From contig NW_026944388.1 in assembly GCF_033439725.1 (NCBI RefSeq), forward strand, positions 1,984,001 through 2,048,000: a stretch of 64,000 bases of DNA, in the 5' to 3' direction. Source of the DNA: Neurospora tetraspora. Lineage: Eukaryota > Ascomycota > Sordariomycetes > Sordariales > Sordariaceae. This document shows, one piece after another, positions 56,775-64,000 of the stretch. The notes under the pieces were generated by a model. That model worked only from the letters and a program-made list of their open reading frames with translations, was not told where the DNA came from and did no database searches. Each line of letters starts with the position of its first letter. Positions within the stretch are counted from its first letter, which is position 1. The position numbers and the translations under genes are program-made.

Positions 56775-58016
56775 TTAACCCATCAACTGTCTAACATCCT
56801 CTGGCGGCCACCTCACCTGCGCAAACGTCAAACACCGCTTAATACTCTGCAAATACTTCCTCGTCACCTCTCCACCCATAATATGTCCCCTCTCACCATC
56901 ATGCAGCTTCTCTCTTGCGCTTCTCTCATGGATACCCACCATGGTCACACCAATCGGCCACGCCGCCTTTCCAATACTCAACCTCAGATACCCATCATTA
57001 GCATCCACATACCTCCTCTCCTGCGCCGCCCGCACAATCTCCACAATCGCCTCCAAAATATCCTTCTCCAAATCGCCCTTTTCAAACTTGCGGAAAAGAG
57101 GGCGCATGGTTTCTTTCGATTGCACCATGGCGTTCCGCGCCGCCTGTCCCGCAAACGTGTCCGCGTTGTCTTCTTTGGCCAGAGCGAGGTCCCATTCGCG
57201 GAGGACCATGTTGAAGTAAGAGGCTAGTTGGCGGAACAAGTAGCGGCGCGCTTTGCGGTCCGTCGGGGGTGGGATGTCGGCCGAGGTGGCGGGGACTTTC
57301 ATGTCTTTTTCGGCGACGGGGAGCAACGAGGTGGTGATGGGGCCCGTGGGTAGGCCGAGAGCCCCTAGGCCGGCGGCCTTGCGGTACCGCCGCAGGCGGG
57401 AGAGGTGCGTTTCGCCGAACAAAAAGGCGGGTTCGCCTAGGGCGCGCAGTTTGGAGGTTAATTCATCGTCGGGTAGGTCATGGGCATCGTCGTCATCGTC
57501 GTCGAGATCGGAGTCGTCGATGCCGGATGCGGGGGTTCCTCCTTCCTTTTCGATGGCGTCGGTAGTAGGGGTGGGAGGTAGCTCGGGTAGACCGAGACGC
57601 TTGCGGCGGGCGCGCTCTTCTTCGGCTTCTTTGGCTAAGCGGCGGGCGCGCGATTCCTCGGCTAGTCGACGTTTCTTCTCCTCGCGCGCTTTGGCTTCTT
57701 CGACGGCGTCCTCTTCGCGCTTGCGCTTCAAGGCCGCTTTGGCGGCGCGTTCTTCTTCGAGTCGCTTTTGCTCGGCTAGGTAGGCGGCCTGCCGTTGGGC
57801 TTCGGCTTCGCGGCGGGAGATGAATTTCGGGGCTGCGGCGGCGGCGGTGGTGGTGGTGGCGGCGTCGGAACCTCGTGCGGCTGTTGAATCGGGTTTGGTG
57901 TTAGTATCCTTTGCTGATGTGCTTGTTGTCGATGTTGGTTTGCTGGAGGTGGTGGTGTTGTTGGTGGTGCCTTTTGCCTTTGCGATCTCTTTGGACATGA
58001 GGGCGGCGAAGTCCAT
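56775..58016 (-). CDS. PRP18: Pre-mRNA splicing factor PRP18, 413 aa
   Basis: The single exon starts at ATG 58016, giving MDFAALMSKEIAKAKG, the typical family N-terminus; an in-frame ATG at 58292 would add 92 unrelated residues and is rejected. PRP18 acts in the second transesterification step, helping 3' splice-site use together with U5 snRNP and Slu7. The order is a Thr/Ser/Ala-rich linker (18-62), a highly charged coiled coil (67-140), an acidic run SDLDDDDDDAHD, the PRP4-like splicing-factor motif LTSKLRALGEPAFLFGETHL (about 186-205), and the all-helical Prp18 domain (about 255-400). This domain ends with VGIHERSAREKLHDGERGHI and the conserved-loop region TFAQVRWPPEDVR. Downstream csn-1 converges on it. 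Confidence 0.94.
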   Translation of the reverse strand: MDFAALMSKEIAKAKGTTNNTTTSSKPTSTTSTSAKDTNTKPDSTAARGSDAATTTTAAAAAPKFISRREAEAQRQAAYLAEQKRLEEERAAKAALKRKREEDAVEEAKAREEKKRRLAEESRARRLAKEAEEERARRKRLGLPELPPTPTTDAIEKEGGTPASGIDDSDLDDDDDDAHDLPDDELTSKLRALGEPAFLFGETHLSRLRRYRKAAGLGALGLPTGPITTSLLPVAEKDMKVPATSADIPPPTDRKARRYLFRQLASYFNMVLREWDLALAKEDNADTFAGQAARNAMVQSKETMRPLFRKFEKGDLEKDILEAIVEIVRAAQERRYVDANDGYLRLSIGKAAWPIGVTMVGIHERSAREKLHDGERGHIMGGEVTRKYLQSIKRCLTFAQVRWPPEDVRQLMG

Positions 58017-58243
58017 TGTCGCGGTGTTGTTGGGGGTTGTGTTCCCTCCTCTTGATAAATAGATTGTTTCTTGGATTTCTACTCCTTGGTTCGTGCGTAT
58101 ATTTGAATTTGCGTTGTGAGCTTCGTGTTGAAATCGTGGTGGTAGGCTTCTGGTAGGTTTTGATCTGCCGTAATGTTGTTGTGGTGAAATGGTCGAGGCA
58201 AGCTTGAAGTTACGGGCGGACGTTGCACTGGAGGTCGGTACGA

Positions 58244-58286
58244 CAGTATGAACGCCAAACTGTATTTTTCCCCACCCTGCATCTGG
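58244..58286 (+). repeat. Left 43-bp inverted repeat upstream of PRP18
   Basis: It starts CAGTATGAACGCCAAACTGT, continues through TATTTTTCCCCAC, and ends GCATCTGG. It matches the reverse complement of 58881-58923 at 40 of 43 positions, and all three differences are transitions. Confidence 0.9.
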
Positions 58287-58880
58287 GAACATCTGTTAGT
58301 GGTTACGCCCACTCCCTTAGAAATGGTTATTCGGAAGTCTTTCAATCCTCGATTCCTCGGACTTCGTTATCGGCCAAGAACTAAGGATTCAAAGTCTTTG
58401 TTTTAAAGGTCTTTCGAATCATCTTTTCCTAGTACATCAAATGGTTATATTTGGTCTATGGTGTTGAAGAGCAGCTTCTAGAAAGATCATTCAGTACAAA
58501 ATGTTGGTCCCTAATTTAAAATTGGAGAAACTTGGTCAAAGCTAACTTCAGTTCCAATCTCTAATTTAGAATGAACTAAGTGAGTTCTAAAGTCCAACTG
58601 AAGTAAGCTCCAAAGAGTTCGTGCTTTTGAACTCTAATTTTGAACTATTATTCCTGGTTTGTATTTTCAATTGAATAGTCTTTCTAAAGTTGCTTTTAAT
58701 ATTATAGACTAAATGCAACCCTTTGATGCAATAAAAAGAGGAAGTCTGGAAGACCTCTGCGACTTTAGAAAAGGATAGATGGAAAAACTTCTAAGACCTT
58801 AGCAAAGGAGAGAAAATGACCTCGAAGACCTGAGGCTGCAGGTTAGTTGCTTGGAGGAAGGGGTGCAAATAGCGGAGCTG

Positions 58881-58923
58881 CCAGGTGCAAAGTGGGGAAA
58901 AATACAGTTTGGCGTTCATACTG
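58881..58923 (-). repeat. Right 43-bp inverted repeat, 594 bp downstream
   Basis: This is the inverted partner of 58244-58286 (40 of 43 identical). The 594 bp between the arms are AT-richer than their surroundings and contain repeated AACTCTAATTT/CTAATTTAGAA-like words, without an open frame of note. Together they look like a small foldback or MITE-like unit of about 680 bp. Confidence 0.9.
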
Positions 58924-59461
58924 CCGTAGTCGGGTGCGACTCTACTAAATTTTTCGGAGTAGTGGGACCGTGGAACCGGCCTTGAGCCGCTACACGCTAG
59001 CGCATGGAAGGAACCAGTGGCATGTGAACTCGTGAACTGTGCCTGCCGATTCCCGGCCATCAAAGAACCGGCCCGGGCACAGCTGACACCCCCACATGTC
59101 CGACGTCCACGGGTGGGATCGCGGCGCAGACGGGGCTCTGATGGAAGCTAGAGCTCCCATCCCGCACATTTCCTAGCTGTCACTGCGAGCCGCATATGCA
59201 CCAACTTCACATGCTCGAAAGCCATGAAAAAGTTCAGTAACACAATGTTATGTTTCTGTATTTTGGTCACAATCTCCGACGCGTCATAGTATAGCACCAA
59301 GTTTAACCTTGACTATGTCGTAAACAATTCAGCATCTCTCACGGTCTCACCACTGCTTTTATTCTTGCTTTCGGACAACACTCGCGGATTATTGCACTTT
59401 GCATCGCTCAAACGGCCGAACCTAGATAGGATATCATATTAATCATCAACTTACCGCCATC

Positions 59462-60325
59462 ATGGATCAAGCTCATTCAGACGAGCCTGCTGTTCCTATC
59501 AAGAGGGAACCGCCTTTCATCGTCAGACTCTATTATCGCACCGGCGCATTTCATCGGTACACGGTCCCACCTCCCTCCCCCCTATACTTTTCAAAAGACA
59601 CCAACTAACACCCCACTCTCAGAATGAACGAGTTCACCTCAGACTCGCACCTCCCCCTCTACGTCGAAATCCCCGCCTGGCGCTCAACCACCCTGGACGA
59701 ACTAAGTCTCGACATCGCCAACGAGCAGTCACCCCAGGGCCCTTTACTCCCCAACCCAGCAATCGGCACGCGCCTCGTCTTCCGGCTCATCTACGTCGAC
59801 ACGCGCAAGGACTCCTCCCGGCACGTCTCCAAAGACTTGGGAAGCGTGGTCATCGGCGCCGGCTTACCCGGAGCCGACGCGGACGCCGGCCTGCCCGACG
59901 ACGATCCTTGCTACGACGATGCTCACAAGACGCTGGCCGACGCCAAGTTCATGCCGGGCGATTTTATTTCTTGCGCGATCCTGCCGCCGAACGACCTGGA
60001 CGGAGCGGTCGAGCCGGTGAGCGCGGCAAGGACGGGGCGCGGCTCGGGGATTGGGGAGGGGAGGAGCACGGCTGCTTCGCCGCCGCCGCCGGGGCCGAGG
60101 GGGAGGGATGGCGGTTATAGGGATCGGATGGGGATGGGAGATCGGTACGGTGATGAGCTCCCGCCGCAGGCAAGGGGATACCGTGGTGGTGGGGGTGGGG
60201 GTGGTGGGCGGTTTGAATCGAATTCGTATGACTGGGGAGGACGGAGGGAGAGTAGGGGCGGACGAAATAATCGCCAGAGGGAGCCTGGTATTATGCCGCA
60301 AGGGGATTGGAGGCGAGGGTTTTGA
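59462..60325 (+). CDS. SAP18: SAP18-like protein with RG-rich tail, 265 aa
   Basis: Exons are 59462-59556 and 59623-60325, joined as FHR|MNEF. SAP18 has a ubiquitin-like fold and occurs in Sin3-HDAC complexes and in the ASAP/PSAP splicing-linked complexes with RNPS1 and Acinus. The domain runs from about 18 to 150: PPFIVRLYYRTGAFHRMNEF is a close match to the human CPLLLRVF-YRTGRHHRMDEF start, then PAWRSTTLDELSLDIAN, RLVFRLIYVD, and FMPGDFISCAILPPND at the end. An insert between strands (GAGLPGADADAGLPDDDP) is longer than in animals. After residue 155 comes a Gly/Arg/Ser-rich tail with RGG-like motifs (GRGSG, GYRGGGGGGG, GGRNNRQREP), which suggests RNA binding and is absent from the short animal form. 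Confidence 0.92.
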
Positions 60326-60884
60326 GGCTTTGAGTTGCAGGAGGGAAGGGAGTCCATACACCAACGGGTTGGGGGAGGCCAGAATCAGCATGGGTGCATG
60401 TTGGATACCAAGGACGTATCATGTTTGGTGGATTTATGCGATCACTACGGAAAAAAAAAAGGACACAGAAATCATTTTATGGCAAATGATGCCGCCAGAA
60501 CGGCATCAAAAGCAGGAAGGGGATGTTGGCTCGATATAACAGAGATCAAGACATTCTACAAGTGCCGGTGACTCCGCAAGAAGAGATCCATGGGTCACTG
60601 AACAGGAAGCGTTCTTCGGTCAAAAGCAATCGATGGCGGATTGAAGAGCATCACAAAAGCAGTAGCACAACTGGGCCATATGTGCTCGCTGTCCACCGCT
60701 ATTCCGGATGTATGCGCGCAGGAACTCAAGCAATCCAGGAGAGTGATTCTAATAATATGTTTTCATGGGCCCAGCATCCCCGGGTTCTGTGTTCCCCTCA
60801 GACTCTTCTATGAGCGGCGGCCAGTCTACCACATGTACACATGCTCACAACGAACTCCCTTGATTCCTCTAATGCCCCATCTCT
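60326..60884. other. Tail-to-tail spacer, no gene seen
   Basis: This spacer between SAP18 (+) and the complex I subunit gene (-) presumably includes both 3' UTRs. Frames of 92-96 codons here are unsupported. Confidence 0.55.
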
Positions 60885-61648
60885 TTAAAACTCGCGCATG
60901 TCGTCACCTCTCCGCTTAGCGCGGAAGTCGTACTTGCCCTATGTGTGTGTGTGTCTTTTGTGAGCAATTCACCCTCCCCATCCATCATACATATGTCGTG
61001 TCGCGTCCTTCAGATAGATGGATAACTCACATCGGTCTTGTAAGCGATATACCCAACAATAGCGGGAACGACGATCGCGTAGGCGAAAGTAATCCTAGCG
61101 GTGCGGGGCGTCCAACGGAAGTACTTGTAGCGGTTGCTGGTCATGTCTGTGGGAAGGCAAAATGGTGTTAATGACACTTGACTCCTCCTTCTTGTGCAAT
61201 CACTCCCCCACGGGTTTCCTTCTTGTTTTGAACCATATTTTCGGGTTATATAGCGGTTTGGTACGTCCAGCATAGACCAAGCTTGTATTCCAACATTTTG
61301 CAACCCGCCTAGATTTGGATGGACGTGGGAGAGGTACGAGATATGGCACAACATGGCGGACATGGATCTTTCATCGTTTCGTTCGTAGGGAAACCGGAAG
61401 TGGAGTAATCGCAAGGAAGGGAAAGGAACGGGTTCAGGTCAGGGTGGGCTACATACTGGACAGGCGAACGAACGCCGGGTCCTGGGCCAGCTCTATACAA
61501 AATCGCAAAGTGGTTAGCATTTCGGTCTCGAGACATTCGGAGGTTACTATGCGATGCGATGCGATTCAATTGCATCACAATCGCAATTGCATACGAGACA
61601 ATGGTGAAGAGATGGGGGAAACCAACTGTAATGCTCGAGGCCCGCCAT
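60885..61648 (-). CDS. Complex I accessory subunit, B15/NDUFB4-type, 75 aa
   Basis: Four tiny exons (61648-61627, 61492-61457, 61146-61031, 60938-60885) total 228 nt. Each junction restores frame: MAGLEHY|KLAQDPAFVRLS|NMTSNRYKYF...YKTD|GKYDFRAKRRGDDMREF. From memory, fungal complex I proteins of this family have the same start (MAGLEHYK), the motif NRYKYFRWTPRT and the ending GKYD-RGKRRGD--EF. It is a single-pass inner-membrane subunit: a hydrophobic helix covers roughly ITFAYAIVVPAIVGYIAY (about 38-55), flanked by basic residues. It has no cofactor. Because of its short exons no single open frame covers it, so ORF-based calling misses it. Donors are GTTGGT, GTATGT and GTGAGT. The exact subunit name (B15 versus another small subunit) is less certain than the family. 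Confidence 0.87.
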
Positions 61649-63095
61649 TTTGAATGAGTTCCGCTTGCGCTGTTGCTGAAGTGCTGGGATGTCTGTGGTA
61701 CTTCAGTTGGGTGTGGAATTGCGCCGGGAAGGGTCGTGATGTCAAATGGGTCAGTTCTCCCCAGGCGAGTGAACGATGGAGGTGGAGTCTTGGCGGAGTG
61801 CAGCGACGTCGTTTAAGGTGAGGACGCGTGCTGTATCACGTGCACTGCGCCAAGCCTTGGTTTACTGTGTAAAGGCTTTCTGGGAAGCACCACGCCTTCT
61901 TTTTGGTTTTTTTGTCACTTTTTCATTTCTTTTCAATCGCCAATATCCACGAATGAACCAATCTTTTGTCGCTCGAATTTGGTCGTCAACCGGTTGCGTT
62001 AACATCCCGCCAGTGTCGTGCTCTTGACCGAGTCATGTCCGACATACCCTATGCCCCACCGTTCTCAACCTTCCACTGTATTTCGCACTCATGGACCCTT
62101 TGATCCTCTCAACTGGGAGAGCCAGTCAACCCCCTGGCTTCTACACTTTTATGATTGAGCATCCGAACCGCTTAAGGAAGTGTCACGATCATGGTTTGAG
62201 TATAGTACCCAGGCTCACAAAGGACTGAGGGAGTAAACTCGGAGTTTGTGGCCAAGTGGTATTTGTTTTACCGAGTTTGTTTCGAGTTTGCGCCTTGAGG
62301 GAACGAACCTCTTGCGGAACCATGTGTGTCTAACTGTCTATCAACCTGGTTCGCAGGCTATATTAGGAACGATAATTTTCACACTGGCCGTTCGTCTTTT
62401 CACTTTCTGACTCGCCCATGCGTCTCAACTAGAAGGGCATGACTATATATCCTGGGTACTCCTTGCCAACACAGCAGAAGACGAGGTCGAATCCCGTCCA
62501 AAGATATCTACCTAACCAAAAGGTCATCGAACTCCAAGTCACCGTGGGTTCCTTCGTACCATCCTCCATTCACACTCGTTCTCTCAGACCCGGATTCACA
62601 TGCAAGACGTCGGCCTGGTGTCCGTCACCAAGCTTTTCTTAGATAAGCCTAAAAGGTTGTCAAGCCTCGGTGGTGACATGGCGTTACATTGTAGGCGGAC
62701 GAGGCGGCCTTGGCAAGCTTGTGCTGGATGGAGTGTGGGGCCTGAATTGTTGAAACTTTCCGCTTTCGCTCTTTGGGTCCCCTTGCAGGGCAGTGCTTCC
62801 TCCCTTGTGCAAATCATCAACTCGCTTCAATCATGAAGTAGCAGAGACAATCAACCCGCTATAACAGCCCAGCAATGTTGAAGAATTGCACGTTTTCAGC
62901 CCTAACAGATTTTATGTTGACTTGGTTCGTCCGAAGTGTCTCAGCCCGGTGCAAGCGTGGCACGATAAAAGCCAAGAAACGTGCTGCAAAAGCTTGGTTC
63001 AAGAGACGGATCTTACCTTAGCCGCAAACGGTAGCTGGGTAGACTCAAACTAGTCCCTGGATAGATTAAACCTACTTTTATCGCTGAGTAAGCCC
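61649..63095. other. Intergenic, no gene seen
   Basis: This is the promoter side of the complex I subunit gene, then ordinary-composition DNA leading to the right-hand TA-rich island. Short frames only; the GAGTTTG motif is repeated near 62243-62292. Confidence 0.55.
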
Positions 63096-64000
63096 AGCTG
63101 CCCAGCTAGCCGCCCAGCTTAGCCTAGCCTAGCCTAGCATACCGTATATAACGTATATATCGCTACCCAACTGCTACTACTATTGCGCTATCTATTAGTG
63201 ATAGTTAGTCTTATACAATTGAATGAAGCTATCACGAGACCTTACTTTGGTATTGAGCAACCGTTTATAGCGATTATCCCTCGTTTTTATTATTATTTAA
63301 TATAATATCTTCGACTTCGTAATATTTATTAATATACCGCCCGCCCGCCTTCTATACGTCGTATATTCGTTTAGTAAATTAGACTTCTAATTTAGCCGAC
63401 CAAAATAATTAGCATTAACAGGATTTAACTAGAATCGTTAATAAAATACCTTTAAATCCGAAAAGTCTATTTCGAATAATTATTCCCAATAGGAATACGA
63501 CCCCTATTACTGAAATCTAATCGTTATCAATCTACCGTCCCCATAAAGAGCGAATAAAAATACGGTTATTATAATCTCTTAACGAGTGCGCTACTATTAA
63601 ATAACGAATTCTCTCTCCTTCGCCTTTACTTTCGCCAATCCGACGACGAACGAAACCATTATTTATTTTGTCGGATTACAATAATAAGGTCATTACGTTC
63701 GATACTTTATAAGATACGCCGTATAATAAAATTTTATAATTTAATTATACAATAATATAAAGAGTAAAAAGAGGGGAAAAAAGCAATTCGTTATATATAT
63801 TAATTATTATTATATATACGGTGGTATTTATAAAGGTAATATCGGGTAAGGAATTTGAAATACTACCTTACGTCGATTTAATTATCTTTACTAAGTAAAA
63901 GTTATATTGAAAAAAAAAATTTAATAATTTATTAAAAAGATTAATAATAATTATAATTATAACGTTGATATTATTAATTTCGCTAGTAATATTATTTATT
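63096..64000. repeat. Second TA-rich, RIP-like island (continues beyond the window)
   Basis: From about 63.1 kb composition changes to TA-rich DNA with frequent ATTA/TATTA words and no useful open frame, as in the left island. It opens with a short tandem at 63096-63139 made of CCCAGCT and then AGCCT units (TTAGCCTAGCCTAGCCTAG). The element family cannot be told from what is visible. Confidence 0.75.

Larger units (their letters stand above)
58017..59461. promoter_or_regulatory. Divergent intergenic region, PRP18 / SAP18, with a 680-bp inverted-repeat unit
   Basis: This 1.45-kb head-to-head spacer must contain both promoters. Its central part is a more AT-rich unit bordered by 43-bp inverted repeats at 58244-58286 and 58881-58923 (described separately). 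The remaining DNA shows no gene. Confidence 0.6.

Noticed and set aside
56775-58292. PRP18 start at the upstream ATG (505 codons)
   Set aside because: The added 92 residues derive partly from the inverted-repeat unit and do not resemble the family; MDFAALMSKEIAKAKG is the standard N-terminus.
1-64000. CRISPR arrays, operons, rRNA genes, clustered biosynthetic pathway
   Set aside because: No regularly spaced direct repeats, no rRNA and no set of co-oriented pathway genes are present; the genes are unrelated in function.

Overview
The window is fungal nuclear DNA, and the genus is most likely Neurospora. The genes carry short introns (about 60-130 nt, rarely 300) with GTRNGT donors and CTAAC-type branch points, and intergenic regions are long. 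Two stretches (about 1.44-6.75 kb and 63.1-64.0 kb) are strongly TA-rich and full of stops, as expected of repeats mutated by RIP. Gene order also fits: from memory, N. crassa CenH3, bud-4 and ndi-1 lie close together on linkage group III. I could not check this against a database.

Layout. 1-327 is the 3' end of an unidentified gene. 1.44-6.75 kb is a gene-poor RIP-type island containing a fossil Ty3/Gypsy piece between inverted repeats. 6.75-12.67 kb has no convincing gene. Then follow a bHLH transcription factor (+, 12671), the centromeric histone H3 variant (-, 16002-16714), a derlin (+, 17878), acireductone dioxygenase (-, 19330-20055), a short-chain dehydrogenase (+, 21215), a small coiled-coil protein (-, 23133), a FAF1-like ribosome-biogenesis protein (-, 24811-26121), the histidine isomerase HIS6 (+, 26574), the anillin-like septation protein BUD-4 (-, 28749-33195), the alternative NADH dehydrogenase NDI1 (+, 37750), a cytosolic-type Xaa-Pro aminopeptidase (-, 40688-42994), a Zn2Cys6 transcription factor (-, 44575-48131), COP9 signalosome subunit 1 (+, 54611), PRP18 (-, 56775-58016), a SAP18-like protein with an RG-rich tail (+, 59462) and a 75-residue complex I B15/NDUFB4-type subunit (-, 60885-61648). 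From 63.1 kb to the end the DNA is again RIP-like.

The genes are independent housekeeping and regulatory units, as is usual in filamentous fungi, and not an operon or cluster. Several pairs are divergent and could share promoter DNA (CenH3/derlin, FAF1/HIS6, PRP18/SAP18). Two genes bear on mitochondrial NADH oxidation (NDI1 and the complex I subunit), but they lie 21 kb apart.

I rebuilt exon-intron structures by eye from splice signals and reading-frame continuity; for most genes every junction restores the frame and known family motifs. I found no clear new multi-gene system. The least explained items are the inverted-repeat architecture of the left island, a 680-bp unit with 43-bp inverted ends upstream of PRP18, a perfect 16-bp-arm palindrome behind ndi-1, and a probable GC-AG intron in ndi-1.
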